Shown here one piece after another: positions 12,785 to 26,044 of a stretch of DNA of 64,000 bases; positions within the stretch are counted from its first letter, which is position 1, and every line of letters begins with the position of its first letter. The DNA is taken from positions 236,015,922-236,079,921 of the forward strand of contig NC_081406.1 of NCBI RefSeq assembly GCF_030272615.1, written 5' to 3'. The position numbers were made by a program, and so were the translations under genes. The notes under the pieces were generated by a model. That model was not told the origin of the DNA, made no database searches, and was given only the letters and a program-made list of their open reading frames with translations. This DNA is from Cryptomeria japonica (Eukaryota; Streptophyta; Pinopsida; Cupressales; Cupressaceae).

Positions 12785-12975
12785 GCCCGGGCTTTTGTCG
12801 GTCATTTTTGGTTTTTAGTCTGTTTTGATCTTTTACTTGCTGGCGTTTTGTATGCCAACTATCTTTTCTTTAGCTGTTGTCTTTTGTTTAGCTATGTGTT
12901 AATGCTTATCTTTTGATCTTCCTTATGTACTGGGTTTCAAGGACCCATCAAAACCTGTTTTCCCTTAATAAAAAA
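12785..12975 (+). other. 3' tail of LINE H
   Basis: T-rich non-coding stretch ending in an AATAAA-like, A-rich tail (TTAATAAAAAACAATA at about 12966). This fits the 3' end of a plant L1 element. I found no target-site duplication, because the 5' end of the LINE is outside the window. Confidence 0.55.
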
Positions 12976-13859
12976 CAATAATATTTATAATTAATAATAA
13001 ATAATAATTAAACTTCAATTAAGCAATAAATCAAATGTTAAATAAATTAAATCAATTAAACATTAATCAAATCAAAATAAATATTAAATAATTAAACAAT
13101 CACACATCTTCAAATATAAATAAACATAGACTCACATCACCTTATGCCAATAAGGGAACAATCACCACTGAAGACTCTAATGTCAACTTGCATCGTGGTG
13201 CAACTAACAAGGTACAGAACTTAGACCTAAAGTGTATGAGAGAAATTATGCCATCTTCGACAATTTTCCAATGAGATAGAGACACGGTCAGACCTATGAA
13301 GCTAGGTGGAGTCGGTGTCTAGTACCTACAAACCTACACCCAACACTAAACACAACATATACAATACATATACATCATAATAATCAGACATTTGAAAGAG
13401 AATCATGATGACATATCATGCTCCCTATGAGTGATATGACATTGTCTCTACTCACGAAGATAGTCACACAATATAGCATCAAAACGTTGCAAAAAATCAT
13501 GATCATGATATAGGGTTAGTACCATTATAACATCATAAACCATATAGTCCACATGAACAATCAACACATATAAATCCATAAATCATATAAATCCATCCAT
13601 GATAGTGATATTGCATACTAACACCCATAACAACCATCAAATATCATATGTCATATAGTATGTCTAGCATCATCAATCCTATAAATCTCCAAAAAGGATG
13701 AGTCATATCAAATAACATAAATCCACATAGAGTAACTAGAATCATGAATATCATCTAAGATAGCAATAAAGTCATAAATAACCATATAAGCATCATCCAT
13801 ATGTCTAAATAGGTCTATCAATATGTAAATCAAAATGCAAGTCTAGGAGGGGCACTACA
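12976..13859 (-). repeat. 3' LTR of Gypsy element I (partly lost)
   Basis: AT-rich, gene-free stretch. Its right edge reads ...GGCACTACA, followed directly by a pyrimidine tract (13860-13870). On the minus strand this is a purine tract plus a TGTAGTGCCCC LTR start. The expected other LTR end (TGTAATGCCCGCC, seen at 18672) is not found near 12976. This copy is probably truncated at LINE H or is too diverged to match by eye. Confidence 0.5.
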
Positions 13860-13870
13860 TCCTCCCCTCC
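13860..13870 (-). other. Polypurine tract of Gypsy I
   Basis: Minus-strand GGAGGGGAGGA abuts the LTR edge at 13859. Confidence 0.65.
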
Positions 13871-13991
13871 ATTGCCTAGGCTTACTCCTAGAAACCTGAG
13901 AACAAATAGGGGTATAACTCTCTCATTCACACCGCATCCTCCCAATTTGTTGAAGAATCATTGTTCGGATCCCATTGGACCCTTACCTTCA

Positions 13992-16900
13992 TTAAAGAAT
14001 GCATACGGGTTCAAGAGAAAGCTTCTTGTCCTCTACCTTAAATGAATGCCAATCCAATACATGTGTCACATTGGGGAAATATGGCCTCAAAACCGATACA
14101 TGAAACACACCATGGATGTGGGACAAGCTGGATGGCAAGGTTAGACAATAAACTACAAGACCAATCCTCTCCAAAATCTTGAATGGTCCAACAAAGTGAA
14201 GCGCCAACTTATAGCCTTTTCCATATCGAATAGGACTCTTTTGTGGAAGCACTCTCAAAAACACCTTATCACCCACTGAAAACTGACAATCAATGGATGA
14301 GAATCTGCATATTTCTTCTATCTATCCTATATTGTTTACAATTGCTCTTTAATATGCCTCACCTGCTGCTCCATATCCTACAACATCATTGAACCAAGAA
14401 GCACTCTATCCTCCAATTTGTCCCAACTCAAGGGTGTATGACACAAACGACCATATAATGCCTTGAAAGGAGACATACCAATCAAACTATGATAACCATT
14501 ATTATGTCCAAACTCAATGAAATGAATGTACTCCTCCCATCTAGACTACTGATCCATGACATACATCCACAACATATCCTCCAACACCTAGTTAACCCTC
14601 TCTATCTGGCCATCTATCTCTAGATGATATGTTGAACTAAATTTTAGTTGTGCTCCTAAATCATATTGAAGGGATCTCCAAAATGCTGAAGTGAACATTG
14701 AATTATGATCCACTATGATCCATTGAGGAATACCATGCAATCTTACTATTTTCTCCATGAAAATATGAAACACTAACTCTGGTATGTAGGATGATTTGAC
14801 CGACAAGAAATGAGCCACCTTGTTCAACCTATCAATGGTGACCATTATAGCATCGTGATGACATGAATACATAAGAAAACCAACAATGAAATCTATAGAT
14901 ATGATTCCCCATTTCCACTCTAGAATCAGATTTGATTGCAACAAACCTTCTGGATGTTGGTGCTCTACCTTCACCCACTAACACTCTAAGAAACATGACA
15001 CAAAATTTGCTATGTCTCTCCTAATTCCTGCCCAATGATATAGCTATTGCAAATCTCTGTGCATCTTCTTGACACTAGGATGTGCAAAGTAAGGTGCATG
15101 ATGAGGCTCTGATAGAATCAATGCTCAAAGACCATCTGAGGTGGTACATATATATGTCCTAAATTTTGAAGAAGACCATCGGACTTTAATGAATAACCTG
15201 TGTATCTACCATCCAAAGGCCTCCGTAAAACAATATCTACTCTAACCTCCTGATACCAAACATCCAATGGGAATGCACTAAGAATACAGCTCCTCAAATC
15301 GACACTAAGAGATAATGTTGACACCTCATGACTCCTACGGCTCAATGCATCTTCTACAACATTCTCCCTCCCCTATATGTACCTCACCTCAAAATCATAC
15401 TCACACAAGAACTCCATCCAGCGTTGTTGCCTAGCATTTAGATTTGGCTACATGAAAATATGCTGCAAAATGTGATGATTTCTATGCAAATCAAATTGAT
15501 ACCTAAGAAGAAAATATCTCCATCTAACTAATGCATGAACCACTACCACTAACTCTAAATCATGAGTGGGGTAGTTCAACTCCTAGTCTTTGATTTTACA
15601 TGACTCATAGCCAATCACACATCCATCCTACATGAGAACTACTCCTAGACCCTCCAAAGAAGAATATGTACACACCACAAAGTCTCCTAAAGGATCTAGA
15701 ATTGCTAGAATAGGTGCATTGGTCAAACACTCCTCAAGGATCCAAAAAGTCATCTCACAGCGCTCTGACCAAATAAAATTCTTCCCTTTCCTCTGAAGAG
15801 AAGTAATAGGATGAGAAATCTAGGAGAAATCCTCAACAAACCAATGATAATAGCTCAAAAGACCCATGAAGCTACGAACCTCACCCACATTGGTGGGTGC
15901 TGGCCAATCTACAATTTTCTAAATCTTAGAGGGATCAACTACGATACCCTCTCCCAAAATAAAATGGCCAAGGTATTTCACCTCTAAATGGGAAAACACA
16001 CACTTTGCCACATTGGCGTACAACTATTTCTCACGAAGACACTACAAAACCTGCCACATATGGTCCTCATGCTCCTCCTTTGTCCTCAAATAAATCTAAA
16101 TGTCATCAAGAAACATGAGAACAAATCTTTTGAGATAGGTCCTAAACACTCCAATAATCAAACTCATGAAAATTGATGGAGCATTTGTTAACCTAAATGA
16201 CACCACTATGAACTCATAATGGCCATACCTCATGTAGAAAGCTCTACAATGAATATCTGCCTCATGAATTTGTAACTGATGATATCTCGACTCGAGGTCT
16301 ATTTTGGAAAAGACCTTCGCATCCTTAATCTGATCAAATAAATTATCAATCCTCAACAAAGGATAATGATTCTTCATCATCACCTTATTCAACTGCCTAT
16401 AATCAATGCACAGCCAAAGATACCCATCTTTCTTCTTCATAAACAACATTGGTGCACCCTAAAGTGAAACACTAGGTTGGATAAATCCCTTCACCAATAA
16501 CTCCTCAAGCTACAATATCAACTCACTCAACTCCTGAGTGATCATCTAATATGGAGCCTTAGATATAGGCTCTTCTCCTAAAACCAAATCTATCTTGAAA
16601 TCAATGTCGCACTTAGGTGGCATACCTGGAATCTCACTCGGGAACACATCTAAGAACTCTTTCAAAATAGGATTATGAGAAAAGACATCATCACAACTCT
16701 CACTCTCATCCAACTCATTAACCCTAACTACAAATAACTGACAACCTCGACACACACAACACTTCATCTGCATCACAGAAATCATGTGAAGAGAAATAGG
16801 TCACTGAATACCTACCACCTCCATACTATTCCCACTATCATCTAAGCACTGCACTCTCTTACCCCAGCAATCGATCCTCTCCTAATGAGACTCAAGCCAA

Positions 16901-18496
16901 TCCATACCTAACACCATTCCATAGGATCCCAAAGATAAGACACAAAGATCCACCATGGTAGAGAGCACACCCAACTCCAAAACACAACCATGCACAAGGG
17001 AATCCACAACCACCTTGGATCTTGTGGCCAGCTTGACCTGCCACCTATCAGCCTACTTTGCCACAACAAGCTTGCATCTCTCTACTAAAGACAGAGAAAT
17101 AAAAGAATCAAAAGCACCAATCAAACAATACCGAGAAAGGAATACCACCTATCTCACCTATAGTCTCAACAATTATGCCCTCATGCTTGGCCTTACAGTT
17201 ATCAACCACTACAAAATCATAATGGGATCTAGAAGTATCACCCACTATAGGCTCGAAATTTATGGGTCTCTATACTAACATCTGTGTGGATCTCTAATGA
17301 CATTGAGATGCATAGTGACCTAGCTGTCCACATGTGAAACAACTCCCTCTAGAGAAACCTTGAGCTACTAGAGGGGCACTGGACTGTTAAACATTGCCTC
17401 TACAAAACTATTGTTGTGAACTCTGAGCTAGCTGAAAAGGATGAGACCACCTATCTCATTGTCTACCATGATCTCTATTTTGTTGTGATCTAGCTCCATG
17501 CACAAAGTTATGACTCTAAGGGAACTTCCAAAATCGCTGACCACCTCGGCAAGAAGGATAACTCCTAGCATGTCCTGAGAACTGTGACTGAGTACCTCTT
17601 GCAACCGATTCTTAAGTTGGAACACTAACAGTCTATGTACCTTATGTACCTCTTGATGCTAAAGATAGATTCTCCTCAACTAGTCGTACCTTCTCAACCA
17701 CTATCTCCATAGATTTGGGTTCAAAACACTGAATGTCACCACTAATGCGGTCATTAAGACCTCTAACAAAATTTTGCACAAGCATCATATCATCATCCGT
17801 TATCCCTGAGTACTTCCTAGGCTCATAGAATCTCTTATCATATTGGTCAGTTGTCATGATCCCTGTCTCAAATTGTGAAACTCATCGAACCTACGCTGCC
17901 TCCAAATATCTAAAAGAAATGGGCACTAAAACTGTCTAGGAACAACTCCCATTAAATTGTCACAATATCCAAACAAATCTTCTACTCCTCTATACGCCAC
18001 CAAGTAGAAGAAAAATATTGAAGATGCATAATCTCACACCTAGCCTTAGTGTTACTACCAGCATTGAAAGGAACCTACCCAAATCTAGCAACCAAGTGTC
18101 TACCTCCAATCCACTTCCAAAACCATCAAAACTAGTGGGATGAGACCTATGGAGATCTCTCCTATGACTAGCCGCAACTGCATCCTGATCCACTACAATA
18201 TCCGCTCTCCTTCAAGGTGAACATGAACATTCCCTCTCACACTCCTGACACTCAGCTCTATCATCATGACTTGAATGGCGAGACTCCTATTGTTGATTCT
18301 CCTATTGTCCCAGTCCTAAACGATCAAGAAGATTTTGAAGTGCATTGACCAACTATGGAATCACATCACAACCTTGTTGATCCTGTTGTTGCTGCTCCTC
18401 ATGCTGTGATGATTTAGAAACCTTAGAATGAGGATTCTATTGAGTACCCAGGTGACCACCATGACTACGGCCATGACCTCTTCCTCTAGCAGGCAT
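13992..18496 (-). pseudogene. Gypsy element I gag-pol polyprotein, heavily decayed
   Basis: Minus-strand Ty3/Gypsy gag-pol starting near ATG 18496 (MPARGRGHGR). Order: Gag (18193-17642, with KYSGITDDDMMLVQNFVRGL and a leucine-rich end); CCHC knuckle CFTCGQLGHYASQC (about 17340-17300); RT leader FLDVFPSEIPGMPP (about 16670-16610); RT (16449-16096) with [24 protein letters not shown] and VLMFLDDI in place of YLDD; RNase H ending in an EDALSRRS-type motif (about 15345); integrase core (14974-14588) with ISIDFIVGF and DGQIERVN; integrase C-terminus with GPFKILERIGLVVYCLTLP and HGVFHVSVL (14276-13992). The PR-RT-RH-IN order marks Gypsy, and the C-terminal GPF/Y module resembles chromovirus-type elements. 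I do not see a chromodomain after VLDWHSF. More than twenty stops make it non-coding. Confidence 0.9.
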
Positions 18497-18659
18497 CTTG
18501 TCTAACCAAGACACAAAAAGAAACTCTAAGAAAGAATATAGGCCTACTAATGCAAAAGAATAACAAGCAGGGATAAATCGCTAGGCTACCCCATGATAAT
18601 ATGATAACTCACACAATGTGCTCATATGAAACATGAGTACCCAGTTTACAAACGTGGAA

Positions 18660-18671
18660 TCTAATACCGGA
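18660..18671 (-). other. Decayed primer binding site of Gypsy I
   Basis: Minus-strand CGGTATTAGATTC resembles the initiator-Met PBS TGGTATCAGAGC, with mismatches expected from C-to-T decay. It lies next to the LTR edge TGTAATGCCCGCC at 18672. Confidence 0.5.
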
Positions 18672-21600
18672 TGTAATGCCCGCCAAAATACCCTAGAGAA
18701 ACAAACGAAAATCTACTAACATAAGGAGATGAAAAAATAATGCAAAGGTAACCATTACTACAACGTTATTACTAACATTCCATTAATGCAACATTACTAC
18801 CATTATTCATCAATGCATCATTAACTATTTACATGAATGCATAAATCAACATGAACATATCCATTGAATCATATCATGCAAGCAGAATGACTATTTAAAT
18901 ATTAATACAATTTTTATATAAACTCATACAATGCAAATCCATTTTGTAGGGTATCTCAATGTCATTACTTGACATAATCCTAACACATCATATATCCATC
19001 TTATAACATCATACTCTATTATCCATCTATCCATTTACTTTCCATACAACTATAGTAAATCCTTAACACATATATATATACTTAGGCACTTACAATATTC
19101 TTTAGATTCTTTTAGAAGCTACCAAATCAAATTGTCCTCATATCCATTCTTTCACTCATCATAAAAACATCATAAATTATATAACCATTCTCTTCAATAA
19201 GACTAGATTATCCTTTAAGTTCATTACATTTCCCAAAGATAACTAGCTCATTTACCTAAGCAACATAATCCATATCTCCTAGATAATTTTAATTTCTTAA
19301 ACATGCAAGATCTATAATAGAAACTACTATTCTTCCATCTTAATTTCCATAATATCATACATACAATTCCAACCTACAATTTCAAATATAATACAATTAT
19401 AAGAAAACTCTCCATGTGGTTCCATAGGTCTAGACCCCCTCCTAGAGATCTAATGCTCATGAACTTGGTCCTATAGATGGACGAGCCCACTCTCCCTACC
19501 ATGGACCAAAACCATATGGTAAAACATAATAATATAAATCATAATATTAACATAAATCTCATCATGGAATGCATCCAAATCTCATAACAAAACAGATACA
19601 ATTGAATAACAAAGATAACCATCAACATGCAATCCAAGAGCCACTTATCAGAATAAAGCCATACTCCCAAAATGCCAAATTACAATAATAAAGAAAACCT
19701 CAATAATCTAAAATATACTTAAGATAAGGGAAATACATGAATCCAACACATTAAATGATCCTCCACAGTGAGGCACAACAAATCCTCTCGCTAGAGCTGC
19801 AATTAACCTTCATCGACAACAAGGACACATTTAACTTGCTAGAGAAACATAACAATACCTCAATGGACAAGCACAAACCAACTTGACAAAGAAAATAAGG
19901 ATTCAAACATATCACAAATGAATATCATAGTGCCCAAAAATCATCAAAAGTAACAAGACATAGCCTCTAGAGTCAAAATCTATCAAAACCAATAAAACCC
20001 TAAAACTGAAACAGTTTAGCGGATACAAAATGTAGATTGGCACATTGGTGGTGTAGAATGGAGAATATGCCCCAAAAATTAATGCATCAACCCCAAACTT
20101 TAGTGCATCCAAGGAAAATATTAGTGCATCTAGGTAAGAAAGCCAAAATGAAAGTTTAGAAAGTCTGCAACTGACAAGTGCCCCTAGATTCGAGCAGGGG
20201 CTCAGTCAAGATCTAAGATCAGCCCAAAATACATGAAAATCCATCATAAATATAGAATAATGTTTTCATAAGGTCAATAGGACCATTTAGCCAATAATTT
20301 GACTTCAACCGACAAATATGTGCACAAGAAAGTGTCACATTGACAACCATACTAAACTAAAAGACAATCGCTGGACAATAAGAGGTCCTAAAAAAGGAAT
20401 TACAAGAGCAATATAAGTGTCCACAAATAAAAAAAACATCACATAAAAAATATAGAGGTAGAATATAGTCATAAAATCACATATCAAGACACCCATTTCC
20501 CATCTCTACACCAAATCAAAATTCTAGACTGACATGCAATCTTTCCTAATTTATTTCCTTTCAATCAAATCAATAAAAAACACTAGATTCACTCCCAAAG
20601 TTTTCCGCAAACACTGGATTCACTCCAAAAGTTTTCCCCAAAATAATCCCAAGTTTTCCCCCAAAATAATCTTCTAGCAGACAATCATTTCCTGGAAAAC
20701 AAGTGAGAATGAAGCAATGGAAATGAAAAATCGATGAATAAACCTCCCAAATCCAACAAGATCCAAGTGAAATCCAAAATCAAAACCAAAAACCAAATCC
20801 TCAAGAAATCTGTAAATATCTCCTGAAGCCAACCTCCTGTAAATGCATAGGAAACCAAAAATATACTAAAAAATAAACCCAAAATTTTAATAAAAGTCGA
20901 CCAATAAGATTAATTCTAAAACCAATATATTATACCCGTAGACACAAAAATGTGTCCACTAAATTAAAAAACTATTTAATATTTATTTGATACACTAATA
21001 TTCCTCTATTAATTAAATTCACATTTAATTAATTCATTCAATCCCCAGTCTACTATTTTAATTAAATAAATTACATAAATTTATTTAAATTAAAATCCCT
21101 ATCTATAACCCAATTATTAAATAAATCTAATTTCTTTAATTTCCCTCATTCCTCTCATTTAAATAAATCAATATTTATTGAAAAAGCACAAATCAGATTC
21201 CCCTTTTAAATAAATCTAAATTTATTTAAAAATCCCCGCCACTTGCAAAATCCTACAAATGCAAGATGCAACCAACAATTAAAATAAATCAATTTTATTT
21301 TAATTAAATCCTATTTTCTCTAACCCACTTGCAAAATCCTACATCTCCCAGTTGCCTCCTAAACCTCTTCTAGATTCTTCTAGTCACTTCCACTTTAGCC
21401 TAATTCATCTCCTAATTATTGTTACATTCCTAAGAAAACATAAGTCACTTCTCAAAGCCTCCAAAGTCTTTGAAATGCATTAAAGGCCTTATTTCCTCAA
21501 AAAGTTAACTATCAAAGTCTTCCAAGCTATTTATGGCTCCTACATAACCATTGATGGTTAACTCAACTTGCCCACATGGTTAGAGTCTTTTCCTCTAATT

Positions 21601-21908
21601 CAACCCTCATTTAACTCATTGGTCTCTTCATGCATTTATTGCTTTGACCATGGTTATCCCCATTAACTCTTGCACAAGAGTTTATCCATTAGATAAATAG
21701 AGCTCTTATTCTTCATTTTAAGGATCAAGTCTCCTATGCATCAAACTTATAGTCATTTTGTAGAGCATTAGGAAGCATTTTGCATTGTTATTATACTAAG
21801 ATTCACATAGATATTAATTAGGAGCTTTCTCAAAGAATCATTTACACTTGCATAAGCATTTGTTTTCATTTACAACCATCTTGAATCTTCATATGACATC
21901 CATGGATA
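18672..21908 (-). repeat. 5' LTR of Gypsy I followed by unassigned AT-rich repeat DNA
   Basis: The left edge TGTAATGCCCGCC at 18672 is a plausible Gypsy LTR end in minus orientation. I could not find the outer LTR edge (a GGCACTACA-type end) before 21908, so the LTR length is unknown. The rest is gene-free, AT-rich DNA rich in short ATC/CAT and TTTAATTAA runs. Only short chance frames are open on either strand. A short inverted pair (GACACA/TGTGTC) lies near 20941-20960. Confidence 0.4.
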
Positions 21909-24468
21909 GTGCTAAAAGCTAAGAGCTACACTCATGTGGGATGTGGAGAGGAGAGAAACAAGGGAGGAGAAATTGAAATTGAGGGACATGACCTAAAAAA
22001 ATCCAATGATGATCACTTAATGTTCAAGAATCCACTTCCATCACATGATCAAAGGGATCCTTCCACCTCAAGGAGAAACATAGATACCACAACCAATTAC
22101 ACACAAGTTGCATACAATTATACTGTGAATCACCTTTACGATGCAGATGAACAAGTTGCAACTCTTACCATAAAAGATCAAAATCCTACATACAACGTTG
22201 TTACACATCATAGCAAGATTACTATTTGAGGGGCACCACCAGGAATGACACCCCTCCCCAAATAGTATAATCTTGTAGAGCAATTGGATAAGATGCTAGC
22301 CCTCATCTCCATATTAGAGATTTTATGCTTATCCCCCTCACATAAAACAATCTTGGACCAAGCTCTCCAAGAAGCATCTATCCCCGACAACCTCAACACA
22401 GATCATTTTCAAGCCATGGTTGCTAGTCTAAAGTCATCACCATGTCTTACTTTTATCGAAAGTCACAACAAATCCTCCCAACAATCCCATAACGCCTCCC
22501 TCCATATTGAAGGGTTCATAAACCAACATAAAATCAAATGAGTCTTGATTGACAATGGAGCCGAATTAAACATATGCACCTTGCAGTTAGTCACATCATT
22601 GTCTTATGCAGCAAAATTAGTGGATACCAGCAAGAAGATAACCATCAAAGCATATGATGATGTATAAATTTCTTCTAGAGGAGTTGTTACATTACTTATC
22701 AGGGTTGGGCCAGTGGTGAAGCATATAGTTTGCCAAGATCTAGACCTTCCTTTGCCATACAATATCTTGTTAGGGAGACCTTGGATATATGCCATGCAGG
22801 CCGTCCCATCCACTTATCACCAATGTATCAAATTTTCACATAATGTGGTAGAAATTACAATCCTCGATGATGCTAATCCATTTTCATATTGTAATAATAT
22901 TCACCATCAGCTAGAGATCATTGTACCTAACAATAGGGAAGCTATCACTTCCTCATCATATGTTAATCCAACTTCTCTTTCTAGCTTAACTACCCCTACA
23001 CCAAAAAAGGAGAAATGAAAAATAAAAATGGCTGAGGAAGGTCCTAGTGAATATAATTTTAGCCAACTCTTTTTTGTTGGGAAGTTACTCACATCCCCTA
23101 AAACTCATGGAAAACCCCAAGGTTTACTTCAATCACCATTGGCCAAAATAACTTGTAATTTGACATAATTCATCCCTGGTAAAAGTCAATAGGAGGAAAC
23201 CATGGATGAAGACCTAGCATAATGGATCTACAAAGACCCTCTCAATGAAGGAAGCCCAAAGGCTAAGCTCCCCACTGACAAATATTGTAAAGTCTTCACT
23301 ATAATGCAAAGAATGGGCTATGATGGCCATAGTGCTTTGGGACCTTGCAAGCAAGAACGACAAGAGTAATTACAACCTGAGTTGAAACCAAGAGATAAAA
23401 TTGGACTAGGTTTTCAAAAAGAATCTATTCCTAAGCTTCGATTCAAAGGAAAACCCAACAAATCTGGGTATCAACCAATTACTCCAAGGATGCAATCCTT
23501 GACTATATCTAAAACACCAGCAGCACCAACAATCCCACCTCCAATAGTACGTAAGCCAGTAACTAATGCACTATTCAATTCAAATGACATCCCAGTTTGG
23601 TAGAGTAATCAGATGCTAGAGAGTGATTCTGAGATAGACTCACATGAGTGGGAATGGGATTCAGTGCATTTAAATACTTTAGACAAGGAGGAAACATCAC
23701 CTCCCCCACCTCGTAAGGATATACCAGTTTATGGAGAAGCATGGAGTAAAAAATTTTGGGTTCCTAAGATATAAGAAACTTCCACATGCCCTACATCAAA
23801 TCCTACACTTTGAATCTGACAAGGAGAGTACCATCAATGAACTTCACACCTCCATATTAACCCTCACTAATGCCTCCTATGAACTCATCTTAATCTATGA
23901 AGTAATGCATATAATTCATCTCGAACTCATTGAATGGAACTAGCAAAATCCCCCATGTCTTGACCATTTCCAAAATGATGAGGAACTCATATACTTTCTA
24001 GAATTACAGGATAACATACCAAGCGAAGATCATAAAGCTAGGTTTTCCATTGAACTTAATAGCGCAACATACTTTGGGGAAGATGCCAAACCTTTTAGCA
24101 GCAAAAATATAAAAATAAAAAACAAAGAGCGTATCCAAAGGTGAAAACCTCTCTGAGGCACTTGAGGATGAAAGGTTTGGCATCCTCCCCTTTAGTACGA
24201 ATCAAGAGAGATCAACCATCCTAATAGAAGAAACAAAATAATTCAATGTGGGGACCCCTGAGACTCCTCACAAAATACATTTGGCATCTCTATTAACTCA
24301 TGAAGAATAGCCAAAATTTGTGGAATTCTTCCAAAAGCACCAAATCAACTTTGCATGGTCTTATGCAAACATGCCCAGCTTAGATCCAGATTTGGTCATG
24401 CATCACTTAACGGTAGAAGAAGGAGATAAACCTATAAAACAAAAGATCATAATGATGCACCCACATAT
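21909..24468 (+). pseudogene. Gypsy element F: retropepsin, G-patch-like and RT-leader remnant
   Basis: Plus-strand broken frame of a Gypsy-type polyprotein. Visible parts: a helical gag/PR-linker segment (about 22275-22540); retropepsin with VLIDNGAELNIC (about 22540-22580) and its C-terminal flap region NILLGRPWIYAMQAVPS (about 22760-22810); a G-patch-like piece IMQRMGYDGHSALG (about 23300-23345); and an RT-leader FAWSYANMPSLDPDLV followed by HHLTVEEGDKPIKQK (about 24350-24450). The frame stops abruptly at about 24468, where element G sequence begins, so RT proper, RNase H and integrase are lost. The retropepsin C-terminus closely resembles that of E (NLLLGRPWIHSMQAVPS), so F may be related to the autonomous partner of E. 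No LTR of F was recognised. Confidence 0.75.
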
Positions 24469-24524
24469 TGCAATTGTGATATGATATAAGCAATTGTGAA
24501 TTTTTGTATATGCAATTGCGATAT
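24469..24524 (-). repeat. Three-copy 20/22-bp motif array in the 5' leader of a D-family element
   Basis: Three copies of TGCAATTGYGA with cores starting at 24470, 24490 and 24512, so the spacing is 20 then 22 bp. The array lies about 85-140 bp downstream of the LTR edge at 24609 in element orientation. Element D has its own array at about 125-238 bp from its LTR. The array is cut on the left by the F junction. Confidence 0.7.
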
Positions 24525-24588
24525 CCAGTTTCCTATGCACGTATAGATCTACAAATTTTGTCAAAACAAAAATGAAGGTTAGAGTGAT

Positions 24589-24608
24589 TTCACATCGGGT
24601 TCACCAAA
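24589..24608 (-). other. Primer binding site, D-family type
   Basis: Minus-strand TTGGTGAACCCGATGTGAAA directly follows the LTR end. The same core TGGTGAACCC follows LTRs of D (42519) and E (56375, 63371). I could not match it to a specific tRNA. Confidence 0.7.
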
Positions 24609-24914
24609 TGTACTCAGATAGTAAATAGGCATAAATTGCATAAATAATATTCTCAAAGAGTGAATCACAACTCTAAATCTAATTATTATCCCTAAATAAC
24701 AATGAAAAAAAGCTAATTATCAATTGAATTGAAATGATCTATCTAAGACTCCCTCAATTGACATAGCAAGGCTTCCATTTCTCTTCTCCATTGTTGTTGA
24801 TGTAGGTGGCTCTCAGGTAATGCACTTGATTTCCTACATAAGATAAGCAACAATATTGAAGATTGTGATTCTATGATTCTAGAAAAGCTAGCTTGAATTG
24901 ATGAAAAGAGGTTG

Positions 24915-24923
24915 AATTTATAG
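24915..24923 (-). promoter_or_regulatory. LTR TATA-like box (element G)
   Basis: Minus-strand CTATAAATT, 306-314 bp from the LTR end. The same string occurs at 42149, 53396 and 37429 in other D-family LTRs at 350-370 bp from the LTR end, so it is likely the sense promoter. Confidence 0.55.
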
Positions 24924-24973
24924 ATTTTCAACACAAAGGGGGTGAGAAATAGAACTCAAGTGTTGATTGACAA

Positions 24974-25235
24974 ACATTTTAAATTGATTGATTAGTGAAC
25001 TCAAATTGACTGATTAGTGAACTCAATTGATTTATTTGTTAACTCATTTGATTGAGTAGTCAACTGTATTGATTGAAGAGTGAATTGAATAGATGGATTA
25101 GTCAACTCACTTGATCGATTAGTGAATGAAATAGATTGGGGAGATAACAAAACTGATTGATTAGAAGACTGAATTGATTTTGAGTTAAAAAGGATGATTG
25201 ATGAGTTAATTGAGTTAATTGATTTGATCAATGAA
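24974..25235. repeat. Degenerate minisatellite inside the G LTR
   Basis: Roughly ten imperfect units of about 24-27 bp around GATTGATTAGTGAACTCAA. Internal spacing varies and several units carry small deletions. The matching zone in D LTRs (41508-41630) holds a different array built on TTGTCAT. Confidence 0.6.
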
Positions 25236-25772
25236 TCCTGGTTTTAGCATGTGTTGGAGGAATTGGAAATTGAATTTGATTTTCATTTTCAATTTGGATT
25301 TGAATTTGGACTTTCGAATGCCGAAATGCACATGAAATTAATTGAAATTCAAATTTGGGGAAAACGTGAATTTGGAAATATGAAATTTGATGAAATGAAG
25401 TGAGATTCGAATTTGGGGAAATATGAAATGAAATTGGATGAAATTAATTGAAAATTTAATTTGGAGAATTGGAGGAATTTAATTAATTAATTTAAATGAA
25501 ATTATCTAAACTTAGGAAATAGAATTATTTAAATAATAAAAATTATTTAACTAAGGAAAAGGTTACAATTAATTAAATAATTGATATTTAATTAATAATT
25601 GAGTTATGGTTAACTAATTAAAATGATTTTAGAATAGAAATAGAATAATTAGAAGTGTTGAAAGACGATGATTTAGAAGAAATAGTTAATTTAATCAAAT
25701 AATTAAAGAATCATGTAATTAAATATATGAATAAATAGTGTAGAATTAATGAGACATTTTTAGGTGTCTACA

Positions 25773-25785
25773 TTTGCCCCTCTTT
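25773..25785 (-). other. Polypurine tract of element G
   Basis: Minus-strand AAAGAGGGGCAAA next to the LTR start. The same tract precedes the right LTR of D (about 52421-52435). Confidence 0.75.
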
Positions 25786-26044
25786 GAGACAATGTCAAAA
25801 CAACGTTGTTTCAAAGAAAATGAAAAGAATAACTGCCCCAGTATGCCCCAGTGATGCTAGGGTATAATGCCCTCTAAGAAAAAGTGGTCAAAATTTTTTG
25901 GATCAAAGACCTGTTTTTCGGAAATATGCTAAATAGTGATAATATGAACTTTGAAAGAGTTTCATCTTATTTGCTATGTCTAAAACTGCGTTGAAGCTGG
26001 AGGGGTCCATGGGCATTTATGTTAAGAAACCCTAATTTTTGAGC

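Larger units (their letters stand above)
24609..25772 (-). repeat. D-family LTR of element G (1164 bp), flanked by PBS and PPT
   Basis: In minus orientation the LTR starts TGTAGACACC (ending at 25772) like both LTRs of D, and ends at 24609. A TATA-like box (24915-24923) occupies the same relative place as in D. A degenerate repeat of about 24-27 bp built on TTGATTGATTAGTGAAC fills 24974-25235. The PBS lies on its left and a purine tract on its right, so it is the 5' LTR of leader sequence at 24469-24608 and also the 3' LTR of element G to the right. Confidence 0.8.

Noticed and set aside
18672-21908. Short minus-strand hydrophobic frames (near 19912 and 20685)
   Set aside because: AT-rich chance frames without homology or flanking gene signals.
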